A stretch of 10,409 bases of DNA from JBEKJU01 sp050011095. Its GTDB lineage: Bacteria > Desulfobacterota > Syntrophorhabdia > Syntrophorhabdales > WCHB1-27. Shown here piece after piece: positions 1 through 6,264 of the stretch. The position numbers and the translations under genes are program-made. The notes beneath the pieces were generated by a model. The model saw nothing but the letters and a program-made list of their open reading frames with translations. It did no database searches and was not told the DNA's origin. The stretch covers positions 1 through 10,409 of the forward strand of contig JBEKJU010000105.1 in NCBI GenBank assembly GCA_050011095.1. Reading direction: 5' to 3'. The number at the start of each line of letters is the position of its first letter. Position 1 is the first letter of the stretch.

Positions 1-152
1 CCGAGACGGGGCGGGAAGCGGACAAAGCGCGCGACGCAAGGCAATGTTCCCGGCGCTGGAGACGAAAGTAGTCTTTCCCGGAGAGAAAGAGGGCCGTAGG
101 TTCCAAATGCGTTTGCCCTGGCGAGGGCCCGGGAAGGCCTTGCGGAGGACGG

Positions 153-869
153 GTGAAAGTGGTATCATCGAATATGTCCGATGTGAAATCACCGTTGAAG
201 GTAACGGACGATATCTATCTCGTCGGCAGTTCGGACATGACCGACCCAAGGGACTGCTCGGTCTACCTTCTGAACGTGGGGGAGTTGATCCTCATCGATA
301 CCGGGGCGGGCGTAAACGCGGGGCAGATCGTCCGGAATATCGAGCGCCTGGGCCTTGATCCCTCTAATCTCGCGACCATCGTTCTTACCCATTGTCACAT
401 CGACCACGTCGGCGGCGCCTCCTACTTCAAGGAACGATACGGCGCGACCATCGTGATGCACGATCTCGACGCGGACGCGGTCGAGCGGGGCGATTCCGTG
501 AGAACGGGCGCCTCCTGGTATAACCTGCACCTTTCCCCGTTAAAAGTGGACGTCCGGCTGACCGGGGCGGAAGAGACCCTGAGCGCAGACAGAAAGTACA
601 ATCTCGTCTGCCTTCATACGCCGGGCCACACACCGGGCTCTCTCTCGGTCTATATTGACCGGGGGGGCGAGAGGGTCCTCTTCGGCCAGGATATACACGG
701 CCCTTTCCTGCCGGAGTTTGGCGCGGACCTCACCGCCTGGCGACGCTCCATGGAAACGCTTCTCGCCCTGGACGCGGACATCCTGTGCGAGGGGCACTTC
801 GGCGTCTATCGGACAAAGAGAGGTGTCAGGGAGTACATAGAGCGCTATCTTGATGAGTACGGCCCTTAG
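153..869 (+). CDS. MBL-fold metallo-hydrolase (glyoxalase II-like)
   Basis: This is a 238-residue metallo-beta-lactamase-fold hydrolase, probably cytoplasmic because no signal peptide is visible. The metal-binding set is complete: HCHIDH at residues 80-85, the third histidine H159 in TPGHTPG, the bridging aspartate D180 in GQD, and the last histidine H215 in EGHFG. The strand ILIDTGAG (residues 46-53) is the usual MBL entry motif. The family covers thioesterases, lactonases, glyoxalase II and others, and the substrate cannot be told from sequence. The GTG at 153 is preferred because GGAGG lies 4 nt upstream (144-148). The ATG at 174 (residue 8) is an alternative but has no ribosome binding site at normal distance. 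The gene stands alone at the left edge. A second MBL-fold enzyme lies 1.3 kb to the right on the same strand, and the two share the fold but are clearly diverged. Confidence 0.9.
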   Translation: MKVVSSNMSDVKSPLKVTDDIYLVGSSDMTDPRDCSVYLLNVGELILIDTGAGVNAGQIVRNIERLGLDPSNLATIVLTHCHIDHVGGASYFKERYGATIVMHDLDADAVERGDSVRTGASWYNLHLSPLKVDVRLTGAEETLSADRKYNLVCLHTPGHTPGSLSVYIDRGGERVLFGQDIHGPFLPEFGADLTAWRRSMETLLALDADILCEGHFGVYRTKRGVREYIERYLDEYGP

Positions 870-887
870 GGCCGGCAATTATTGGTA

Positions 888-948
888 TACCCACTTACGT
901 GGGTACCCGGTCGCCCCCTCCTCTCGTGCCACCCGTTCTTGCCGGGTG
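888..948. other. Two hairpins after the first MBL gene
   Basis: Two perfect inverted repeats begin 19 nt past the stop codon. TACCCAC (888-894) pairs with GTGGGTA (899-905) around a 4-nt loop. CACCCG (930-935) pairs with CGGGTG (943-948) around a 7-nt loop. Neither is followed by a T tract, so a rho-independent terminator is not clear. They may act as 3'-end stabilisers. The 870-1164 gap contains no supported gene on either strand. Confidence 0.35.
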
Positions 949-1037
949 CCCGCAGTCTCACAGTCGTAAATGAGAGATAAGGCCTGTACCTGCGGCAGGG
1001 TGGCGCTCCCCTTCATAAAAAGGAAGGAGCGGAGGCG

Positions 1038-1070
1038 AAAAAATACTGTTATCGGCGAAGCCGAAGATAA
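1038..1070 (-). terminator. Intrinsic terminator of the DUF948-ytxH operon
   Basis: Read on the minus strand, TTAT...CGGC-TTC-GCCG-ATAA (1070 down to 1049) forms a short stem-loop with a 3-nt bulge. The run TATTTTTT (1045-1038) follows three bases later. It lies about 95 bp past the ytxH stop, in the right orientation to end that transcript. The stem is short, so efficiency is uncertain. Confidence 0.5.
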
Positions 1071-1085
1071 ACAACCCGGAATGAC

Positions 1086-1122
1086 ATGGCCGGAAAAACA
1101 GATGGACTGTTCCCCCGGCCAT
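1086..1122. other. Composite inverted repeat downstream of ytxH
   Basis: ATGGCCGG (1086-1093) is perfectly complementary to CCGGCCAT (1115-1122). Inside it, AACAG (1097-1101) pairs with CTGTT (1107-1111) around a 5-nt loop, leaving a 3x3 internal loop. The structure lies between the ytxH stop and the T-tract terminator, so it is in the 3' untranslated part of that minus-strand message. It could protect the 3' end. No protein-binding role can be inferred. Confidence 0.4.
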
Positions 1123-1164
1123 TCAAAGACATCCACGCCCACGCGAGTCCTGTCGTTCGGCTTA

Positions 1165-1485
1165 TTACTCGGTGACGTCCGTTTTCTTACCCGCCTGAAA
1201 TACTTCCTTCACCTCGGCTACCTTCGACTGCATCTCTTCCTTCTTCTGCTGGAAAACCTCTGCCCCCTTTTGCATGGCAGACGAGATCTTGGTCCTCGCC
1301 TGATCGTAGTAGCCCCCGGCCTTCTCCTTCGCATCCTGCGCCATGTCCTTGATCTGCTCTCTTGTCTGGCGCCCTGATTTGGGTGCGACGAGCAAGGCAA
1401 CGGCCGCTCCTATTAATCCACCAAGTATGAATGACAATACCCATGACCCTGTACCAGTTTCGTATTCATTCTCTTCGTACTTCAT
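1165..1485 (-). CDS. YtxH domain protein (first copy)
   Basis: This 106-residue protein has one membrane segment near the N-terminus (about residues 15-34, LSFILGGLIGAAVALLVAP). It is followed directly by the YtxH signature APKSGRQTR (34-42) and a long charged, helical tail rich in Lys, Glu and Gln (about 43-100). The shape, a short N-terminal stub, one glycine-rich helix, a basic APKSG motif and a coiled-coil-like tail, is that of the YtxH general-stress family, whose biochemical role is not known. The start is well fixed by AAGGAGGT 5-8 nt upstream. The DUF948 gene precedes it on the same strand, with a 73-bp gap that holds a small imperfect palindrome (1531-1549). This repeats the ytxG-ytxH pairing of Bacillus, which supports both assignments. 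An envelope or stress role is inferred from context only. Confidence 0.85.
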   Translation of the reverse strand: MKYEENEYETGTGSWVLSFILGGLIGAAVALLVAPKSGRQTREQIKDMAQDAKEKAGGYYDQARTKISSAMQKGAEVFQQKKEEMQSKVAEVKEVFQAGKKTDVTE

Positions 1486-1558
1486 CCTTTACCTCCTTTT
1501 CTCCTAGGCTGCATGCAAATGGTGAATTACTTGCCGGAATATCTGGCAATACTGCTGT

Positions 1559-1969
1559 CTACCTAAGCAAATTCTTGAGAAAGACCTCGATGCCCGTTTT
1601 GACACCGGCCCGCAGGCCGCATACACTTGCGAACGTCTCCGCGCCAAGGTTCTCGATCTGCTCGCCTATCTGCCTCACGTTCGTCGTCAACTGTTTCACC
1701 CCGTAGCCCACATCCCTCATCGACCCCGAGAAGGACCTTATGTCATCCGTCACGGCGCTCACGTCCTCCGTGATCCTTCGCAGGTTTCTCAGGTTCTGGT
1801 TTGCCTCCCCGATCGTTTGCATGGTCTCCTTGAGCGTCACATCCGCGGTGTCAAGGAACCTTCTCACTGCCTTGAGGGTATCCATGAATCTCACCGAAGA
1901 TACGATCACAAAAGTTACCAACGCGATGACCGCCGCCGTAATCAGACCGAAAAACACCCCGTTTATCAT
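1559..1969 (-). CDS. DUF948 (YtxG-like) membrane-anchored coiled-coil protein
   Basis: This is a 136-residue protein with an N-terminal membrane helix (about residues 5-25, VFFGLITAAVIALVTFVIVSS). A long predicted helix follows (about 26-115) with regular hydrophobic spacing and many Asn, Gln, Thr and Arg residues, typical of DUF948. Such proteins resemble the coiled-coil parts of chemoreceptors but have no signalling tip. The C-terminal end (GLRAGVKTGIEVFLKNLLR) is amphipathic. The start ATG is preceded by GGGAGGGG and a second purine run, and a sigma-70-like promoter lies just upstream. It is followed by ytxH, as in the Bacillus ytxGHJ stress operon. The two products probably act together at the membrane, but their function is unknown in any organism that I can name with certainty. 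Confidence 0.8.
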   Translation of the reverse strand: MINGVFFGLITAAVIALVTFVIVSSVRFMDTLKAVRRFLDTADVTLKETMQTIGEANQNLRNLRRITEDVSAVTDDIRSFSGSMRDVGYGVKQLTTNVRQIGEQIENLGAETFASVCGLRAGVKTGIEVFLKNLLR

Positions 1970-1993
1970 GCCCCTCGCCCCTCCCTAGAGAAA

Positions 1994-2022
1994 ATTTAAC
2001 CGTCCCACCATGCCCATGGCAA
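1994..2022 (-). promoter_or_regulatory. Sigma-70-like promoter for DUF948-ytxH
   Basis: On the minus strand TTGCCA (2022-2017) is followed after exactly 17 nt by TTAAAT (1999-1994). The start codon at 1969 lies 24 nt beyond the -10 box, leaving a short leader with the GA-rich ribosome binding site. The spacer contains the inverted repeat CCATG-CC-CATGG (2008-2019), a possible operator. The -10 match is only 4 of 6. Confidence 0.45.
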
Positions 2023-2111
2023 GTTCTATAAGAAAAATAACTATTCTTGAAGGTCGTGTAAAGGGCTTTCAGCCCCAGAGGCGGAAGACGGAACCAGAAA
2101 TGAGGAAAGGC

Positions 2112-2140
2112 TTGAAAATGCGTCCATGATGGATTATTGT
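2112..2140 (+). promoter_or_regulatory. Sigma-70-like promoter for the second MBL gene
   Basis: TTGAAA (2112-2117) and TATTGT (2135-2140) are separated by 17 nt. Transcription would start near 2147, which leaves a leader of about 54 nt before the ATG at 2201. This argues against the upstream ATG at 2126, because that codon lies inside the promoter spacer. The -10 match is weak (4 of 6). Confidence 0.4.
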
Positions 2141-2200
2141 AACGACTGTAGCAGCAACACCATCAGCGCGAGCCACTTCACTATAAGGAGCACGAACCAA

Positions 2201-2926
2201 ATGGTTAAGATTACAGACTCCCTTTTTCTCATTCCCGGCCAGGACGAGATGATCCCCGATTCCCACGTCTACCTGATCGGGCAGCCCGCTTCCGGTGACC
2301 TCTCCCTCGTCGATGCGGGACTCATGGGCAAGGGCAGCTACAAGATGAGCGCCCTCGCCGATTCAGGCGTAAAGCCGACTGACATAAAGAGGGTGATCAT
2401 GACCCACACACACCTCGATCACATCGGCTGTCTGAGAGAGATCGTCGATTCGATCCCTTCGGTCGAGCTGTGGGTGCACGCCGACGAGGCACGATCCCTC
2501 GAGGCCGGGGACGAGAGAACGGTTTACGGGATGGACATGTTCAAACAGATGTGCCAGATGCAGTACCGTCTGAAAAACGGCGATTTTACGTTCAAGGTGA
2601 ACCGCTGGCTCAACGATGAGGAGGAACTGCGGATAGGCAAAGAGACGTGGACGGTTCTCCATATTCCCGGCCACTCGCCGGGCGGCATAGCCCTGTACGA
2701 TGCATCGAGGGCCATCCTCATACCCGGCGACGTTGTCTATGCGGATTACGCGATCGGGCGTTTCGATCTTCACGGTGCGAGCGGTCCCCAACTCAACGAA
2801 TCCCTGAAAAGGCTGGCAGACCTCGATGTCAAAACGCTCCTGCCCGGTCACAACCGCATCGCGACGAATGTTTCAAGGGATTATATCAGGTCGACCGCCA
2901 AGCAATGGGAGCCCTACCTCAGGTAA
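2201..2926 (+). CDS. MBL-fold metallo-hydrolase (second)
   Basis: This is a 241-residue MBL-fold hydrolase with all expected metal ligands: HTHLDH (residues 69-74), H158 in PGHSPGG, D177 in PGD, and H217 in PGHN. The opening strand LSLVDAG (34-40) and the closing LLPGHN are typical of the glyoxalase II/thioesterase-like branch. The insert between about 100 and 145 (EAGDERTVYG...NDEEEL) probably shapes the substrate pocket. The substrate is unknown. The open frame reaches back to 2126, but the 25 extra codons (rich in Ser, Asn, Cys) do not resemble the fold and overlap a promoter. ATG 2201 has AAGGAG 10 nt upstream and begins exactly at the usual N-terminus (VKITDSLFLIPG), so it is preferred. 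The gene is divergent from the DUF948-ytxH operon, with which it shares a 230-bp regulatory gap. Confidence 0.9.
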   Translation: MVKITDSLFLIPGQDEMIPDSHVYLIGQPASGDLSLVDAGLMGKGSYKMSALADSGVKPTDIKRVIMTHTHLDHIGCLREIVDSIPSVELWVHADEARSLEAGDERTVYGMDMFKQMCQMQYRLKNGDFTFKVNRWLNDEEELRIGKETWTVLHIPGHSPGGIALYDASRAILIPGDVVYADYAIGRFDLHGASGPQLNESLKRLADLDVKTLLPGHNRIATNVSRDYIRSTAKQWEPYLR

Positions 2927-3057
2927 GCAATCCCCTGTCCCTTTAAGGGGGCGTCGAACGACATGCCGCAGTGGTCCTCGCGGATATGCCTGAAGACAGG
3001 GATTAATGGAGCAAGAGCAATGAGTTGCGACCAATAAGAGAAGAAATTACATGAAGT

Positions 3058-3420
3058 TTATTTGTAGTCGCTTCTAACCCTTTGCGTCCTCTCCCTTTCG
3101 TATGCGTCTTTACCGGCTTCGATGGCCGTGGTCAGCAAAGGCCTCCCCTCTCTTATCAACCCCTTGCCCTTATTGAAGGTAGCGCCCATCTTTTCGACTA
3201 CCTGCGCGTAGCAGGACATCATCTTCCCTGTCGTCTCGCGGGACGCCTCCCTTATCTGCCGTCTCGTCTTCCAGCCGGACTGCGGCGTGAGCAGAAGCCC
3301 CATTCCTGCGCCCACCGCGGCGCCGACGAGAAAGAAAAGGGCAGTCGACAGACCGCCATGGCCTTTCTCGGCCGTGTAATGTTCCGTCCCTACGACGGTG
3401 TATCCCTCTTCGCCTGTCAT
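3058..3420 (-). CDS. YtxH domain protein (second copy)
   Basis: This 120-residue protein belongs to the same family as the product of 1165-1485 but is strongly diverged. A polar N-terminal stretch (1-22) is followed by a glycine/alanine-rich membrane helix (about 25-44, STALFFLVGAAVGAGMGLLL), then the signature TPQSGWKTRRQI (45-56) in place of APKSGRQTR. A charged helical tail follows with several Lys, Arg and Glu residues. The start is supported by AAGGAGGAT about 6 nt upstream. It is the last gene of a minus-strand run (PA2779, DUF1328, DUF3096, YtxH), and 69 bp separate it from the DUF3096 gene. No T-tract terminator is seen after it. A membrane stress role is inferred from the company it keeps. 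Confidence 0.8.
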   Translation of the reverse strand: MTGEEGYTVVGTEHYTAEKGHGGLSTALFFLVGAAVGAGMGLLLTPQSGWKTRRQIREASRETTGKMMSCYAQVVEKMGATFNKGKGLIREGRPLLTTAIEAGKDAYERERTQRVRSDYK

Positions 3421-3489
3421 ACCCGTATCCTCCTTCTTCCATCAGTCTACCATATGCCGATCCGGGCTGAAAAGGACCTCCCTTCCTCT

Positions 3490-3627
3490 TTAGCGATGAA
3501 CAAGCCCCAGGATTCCTATTATTATGAGGTAAATGGCGACCACGTAATTGAGGAGCCTGGGTATCAAGAGGATCAGTACCCCGGCGATGAGGGTTACCAG
3601 GGGCTGAAATGACACGTGTAAATTCAT
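3490..3627 (-). CDS. DUF3096 small membrane protein (45 aa)
   Basis: This tiny protein is nearly all membrane: a short amphipathic start (MNLHVSFQP), then two hydrophobic stretches (about residues 10-22 and 26-42) with a central IPRLLNYVVAIYLI pattern. The Pro-Arg-Leu-Leu-Asn-Tyr turn between two helices is the hallmark of DUF3096 proteins, which are about this length. The start is fixed by AGGAGGT just upstream of the ATG. A much longer open frame covers the same 3' end (to 3915), but its extra 96 codons have no protein-like character and run antisense-like across the DUF1328 gene in another frame. The biochemical function of the family is unknown. It lies between a DUF1328 gene and a YtxH gene. 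Confidence 0.8.
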   Translation of the reverse strand: MNLHVSFQPLVTLIAGVLILLIPRLLNYVVAIYLIIIGILGLVHR

Positions 3628-3722
3628 GAGACCTCCTGTTGTCGGTCTGTCTCCCCGTTGGGGGACCGGCATTCTCCCGCGATACCCGGCTCCGGCAATG
3701 GCGGTGTGATGATATGACTGTA

Positions 3723-3756
3723 GCGCGCAGGGGAGATACCGAGAAATCTCGCGCGC
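3723..3756. other. GC-rich bulged stem-loop between DUF1328 and DUF3096 genes
   Basis: GCGCGC (3723-3728) and GAGAT (3733-3737) pair with ATCTC (3746-3750) and GCGCGC (3751-3756). This gives an 11-bp stem with a 4-nt bulge and an 8-nt loop. A second small stem (GCCGG/CCGGC) overlaps the DUF1328 stop codon. Read on the minus strand it lies between two co-directional genes 142 bp apart. It could attenuate or process the transcript. No T tract follows it. Confidence 0.4.
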
Positions 3757-3769
3757 CAGGAGCCGGACG

Positions 3770-3943
3770 TTACACCGGCGGCGTTGGCGTGCGCCTGCCG
3801 AAAAGTAACGATACGACAAACAGGACGATAAAGACGAAGAAAAGGACCTTCGCAATCCATACGGAGGCGCCTGCAATTCCTGTAAATCCGAATATCCCGG
3901 CAATGATCGCGACAACCAGGAAGACGATCGCCCAGTACAGCAT
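3770..3943 (-). CDS. DUF1328 (YtjA-type) membrane protein (57 aa)
   Basis: Translation of the minus strand gives 57 residues starting MLYWAIVFLVVAIIAG, then IFGFTGIAGASVWIAK, a second helix VLFFVFIVLFVVSLLFG and a short basic tail RRTPTPPV. The FGFTGIAG turn between two membrane helices and the LYWA start are diagnostic of the DUF1328/YtjA family, whose members are about 55 residues. The ribosome binding site GGAGGT is placed 4 nt before the ATG. The gene is too short for common ORF cut-offs and would be missed by a length filter. It lies in a run of small envelope genes. The family often appears near stress or osmotic genes, but its function is unknown. Confidence 0.9.
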   Translation of the reverse strand: MLYWAIVFLVVAIIAGIFGFTGIAGASVWIAKVLFFVFIVLFVVSLLFGRRTPTPPV

Positions 3944-4044
3944 GATTACCTCCTTCCCATAATTCGCCTCTGCCCGGCCAAGGGGCCCCTCAGGACACGA
4001 CGTGCCGGTGGCATGCGTCTATTGAAGATCAATCTCACACCCCA

Positions 4045-4422
4045 TCAGATCAGTCTCAGAAGGCGAAAAATAATCAGCACCAGGACGACGATGACGAGAA
4101 TGATGATCACCGCGGCCCCTCCGTCGCCTCCCACCTTCAATTGGTCCACGTTGAGGGCTATCCGATGCAACTGTTCGTCATTCAACTGACTGAGGCGAGA
4201 CTCTATTTCGCGCGCCGAGAATCCCAGCTGTTCAAAGCGGTCCGCCACCACCTTCATCTCCAGGAAGGACCGGACTTGCCTGAGGTCGAGATCCCTGTCA
4301 ATGCCGCCTCCCACTGTCGACTGGGAGGGGCTGAATCCGGCATTGACCTGGGGGGCAATACCTATGACAAACATGGCGACAACGAGATAATATAGCAATA
4401 TCCTCATAAAGACCTTCTTCAT
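4045..4422 (-). CDS. PA2779 family protein
   Basis: This is a 125-residue exported protein with an N-terminal signal sequence (MKKVFMRILLYYLVVAMFVIGIAPQVNA, about 28 residues, cleavage near A28). A short helical domain follows (about 45-95: VRSFLEMKVVADRFEQLGFS, then AREIESRLSQLNDEQLHRIA). A glycine hinge (VGGDGGAA) and a C-terminal membrane helix (about 104-122, VIIILVIVVLVLIIFRLL) complete it. This order of signal, helix pair with LG...EIESRLSQL, Gly hinge and C-terminal anchor is that of PA2779 proteins. In many bacteria the gene is next to a PA2778-type cysteine peptidase, but no such partner is adjacent here. ATG 4422 is chosen because AGGAGGT precedes it. The 13 codons upstream of it in the open frame include the ribosome binding site itself. 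A promoter-like sequence precedes it. Confidence 0.8.
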   Translation of the reverse strand: MKKVFMRILLYYLVVAMFVIGIAPQVNAGFSPSQSTVGGGIDRDLDLRQVRSFLEMKVVADRFEQLGFSAREIESRLSQLNDEQLHRIALNVDQLKVGGDGGAAVIIILVIVVLVLIIFRLLRLI

Positions 4423-4467
4423 GTTCCCGACCTCCTCATATGAGGGATACAAAAAAACCATGAATTA

Positions 4468-4495
4468 AATATAGTGCTGCGAACCGCGGAATCAA
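4468..4495 (-). promoter_or_regulatory. Sigma-70-like promoter for the PA2779 gene
   Basis: On the minus strand TTGATT (4495-4490) and TATATT (4473-4468) are 16 nt apart. The start codon at 4422 lies 45 nt past the -10 box with a good ribosome binding site between. The local sequence is AT-rich compared with the surrounding DNA. It may also drive the DUF1328, DUF3096 and YtxH genes downstream. Confidence 0.45.
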
Positions 4496-4562
4496 GATTC
4501 GGAGTATCACTGTATGGGCAGCACTTTATCGACGGGCCAAATGGCATGGCGCCCGCGGCCCT

Positions 4563-4595
4563 ACCCTCTCCAACTAGGGCACCAAGGGAGAGGGT
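4563..4595. other. Inverted repeat downstream of the ferredoxin gene
   Basis: ACCCTCTCC (4563-4571) is perfectly complementary to GGAGAGGGT (4587-4595), with a 15-nt loop. It lies in the 230-bp gap between the ferredoxin stop and the PA2779 promoter. It is about 100 bp past the end of the peptidase-ferredoxin operon and could be a 3'-end structure, but no T run follows. No gene is visible in this gap. Confidence 0.4.
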
Positions 4596-4693
4596 GACGA
4601 CGATGCGCAAGGTCACGGGCGGAATTGACCTCCATGACCGTTAATCGGGATCAGCCCGCACCCGCAAACCGATGACGGCTCCAACGGGTACGC

Positions 4694-4882
4694 CTATTCT
4701 TCGATAATGATCGCCTCCACGGGACAGGCGTCGGCCGCTTCCCTGCACGATTCCTGAAGCTCTGCGGGTACATCGGCCATCTTGATCTTGGCGATGTCCT
4801 CTTCCATCTCGAAAATCTCGGGGCAGATCGAAACACACGTTTCGTCCCCGATACAAGCGTCTTCGTCAACACGGACTTTCAT
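4694..4882 (-). CDS. Single-cluster ferredoxin, Asp-ligand (P. furiosus) type
   Basis: This is a 62-residue cytoplasmic electron carrier. The N-terminal motif CIGDETCVSICP places C10, D13, C16 and C20, and the C-terminal motif ACPVEAI places C53. C46 is an extra cysteine. The spacing C-x2-D-x2-C-x3-C-P matches the Pyrococcus furiosus ferredoxin pattern. There an aspartate replaces the second cysteine as a cluster ligand, and the remaining two cysteines (here C20 and C46) can form a disulfide. The protein should bind one [4Fe-4S] cluster, readily converted to [3Fe-4S]. The 20 or so residues between the two halves replace the second cluster-binding site. The start is supported by AAGGAGG a few bases upstream. 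It lies 46 bp downstream of the inactive M16 gene on the same strand, so it is probably the last gene of that operon, though the link in function is not obvious. Confidence 0.88.
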   Translation of the reverse strand: MKVRVDEDACIGDETCVSICPEIFEMEEDIAKIKMADVPAELQESCREAADACPVEAIIIEE

Positions 4883-4928
4883 TTCCTGCCTCCTTTATGG
4901 ATATGGATCCGATTTATCGGACGTTAGG

Positions 4929-6254
4929 CTACTCCAGCCCCGCCTCTTTCAGATCGGCGACGATCACAGTGACCGCATCGTCGGGGTGCATGTAGGTACG
5001 GGCTATCCTCAGCACATCCTCTCTCGTGATGGCAGTGATGAGGGAAGGATACTTCTCGGGATAATCGAGACCGAGTCCATAGTACTCAACCTGGGCGAAA
5101 AAGGAGGCGATCTTCGACTGGGTGCTGAACCTTTGGGCGAAGTTCCCGACGAGATACTTTTTGGCGTCCTCAAGCTCTTTCTCAGAAACAGGCCCGGAGC
5201 GCAGCCGCTCCATCTCCTCCCTGGCGGCCTTGATCGCCTCGATGGCGGATCCGTTCTTCGTCTGGAGGAAGACCTGGAACGAGCCGGGATATTTCCGCCC
5301 CTCAAAAATACTGCCCACCGAATAGGCAAGACCTCTCTTGTTCCTGATATCCTCCATGAGGCGCGAGTTGAGCCCCCCGCCCCCGAAGATATGGTTTGTC
5401 ACCAGGGCCGCATAATAATCCGGGTTGTCGCGACTCATCCCGCCGTTGCCGATGACGACATTCGACTGGGTTACCGGTTTGTTGATCGTGATGGTCTCTT
5501 TCCCCGCTGCGAACCTGGTCTGGATACCCTGTGCCGGAACGCCCCTTTGAGGCCATTTCTCAAGCATGGGCACTATGTATCCCTTTAATGTCCGTTCGTC
5601 GACATCCCCCACGATGGTCATGATGGCGTTGTTGGGATGGTAGTACGCTTGATGAAACCGCTTCATCATCCCCGTCGTGAGCCTCGCCACCGATTCCTTC
5701 GTACCCTCGACGGGGTGGCCGTAAGGACCGCCCATATACAGGGCCTTGTGGAACGCCCGCTCCGCCACGACGCCCGGCCGGTCCTCGGATGCCTGGATGG
5801 CGCCCAGGGTGCGGGTGATCTCCTTCCCGACCTCGTCGTCAGGGAAAGTGGGTTTCGTGAGGACGTCCATAAGAATAGGGAAGGTCCGTTCGATGTCCTT
5901 ATTCAGAACTCGCAGGCTGACGGTGGAGTAATCCTTTGTCGCGGCAGAGCTCATGTCGGCGCCCATGAAATCGAGCTCCTCGTTGATCTGTAGCAACGTG
6001 CGGCCCGCAGCCCCCAAGAGGAGGCCGGTCGCGGTAAGGTCGGCCAGACCCTCCTCGCCTTGCGGATCATCCTTCGAGCCTGCCTTGACGAGGAGATTGA
6101 TCGTGATGAAGGGAAGCGAATGTTCCCCTGACACGAGGAGAACCAATCCGTTGCCGAGTTGCGTCCTTTGAACGGGCGGCAGGCCGGAGGCGGTTCCCGT
6201 TGAGGCGACAACACAAAGAAGGGCGATCAAGCCCACAACGATGTTCTTTCTCAT
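4929..6254 (-). CDS. M16 family peptidase-like subunit, non-catalytic
   Basis: This 441-residue exported protein has a signal peptide (residues 1-23, cleavage near TASG) and two M16 domains. The segment aligned with the zinc site of its neighbour (GLSHMLEH) reads GLADLTAT (69-76), so all three HxxEH residues are lost. The C-terminal half keeps the R/Y element (RNKRGLAYSVGS, about 304-315), which in split M16 enzymes is supplied by the non-catalytic subunit. It therefore most likely pairs with the catalytic subunit encoded just upstream to form a periplasmic zinc-protease heterodimer with a substrate chamber. The two genes are separated by 10 bp. A purine-rich site (AAGGGGGAAGG) overlaps the end of the upstream gene and suggests translational coupling. 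The peptide substrates are unknown. Length is normal for one subunit of this family. Confidence 0.9.
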   Translation of the reverse strand: MRKNIVVGLIALLCVVASTGTASGLPPVQRTQLGNGLVLLVSGEHSLPFITINLLVKAGSKDDPQGEEGLADLTATGLLLGAAGRTLLQINEELDFMGADMSSAATKDYSTVSLRVLNKDIERTFPILMDVLTKPTFPDDEVGKEITRTLGAIQASEDRPGVVAERAFHKALYMGGPYGHPVEGTKESVARLTTGMMKRFHQAYYHPNNAIMTIVGDVDERTLKGYIVPMLEKWPQRGVPAQGIQTRFAAGKETITINKPVTQSNVVIGNGGMSRDNPDYYAALVTNHIFGGGGLNSRLMEDIRNKRGLAYSVGSIFEGRKYPGSFQVFLQTKNGSAIEAIKAAREEMERLRSGPVSEKELEDAKKYLVGNFAQRFSTQSKIASFFAQVEYYGLGLDYPEKYPSLITAITREDVLRIARTYMHPDDAVTVIVADLKEAGLE

Positions 6255-6264
6255 CCTTCCCCCT

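Noticed and set aside
1..152. Possible gene end at the left edge
   Set aside because: All three plus frames end quickly or lack protein character, and no family motif can be read in the 152 bases.
2126..2200. Upstream ATG giving a 266-residue second MBL protein
   Set aside because: The extra 25 codons overlap promoter elements and lack family similarity, and ATG 2201 has a proper ribosome binding site.
3490..3915. 141-codon open frame on the minus strand
   Set aside because: Only its last 45 codons are protein-like (DUF3096). The upstream part overlaps the DUF1328 gene in another frame.
4782..5588. 268-codon plus-strand open frame
   Set aside because: It is antisense to the M16 partner and ferredoxin genes, which have clear family motifs. 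It is a shadow of high-GC coding DNA.
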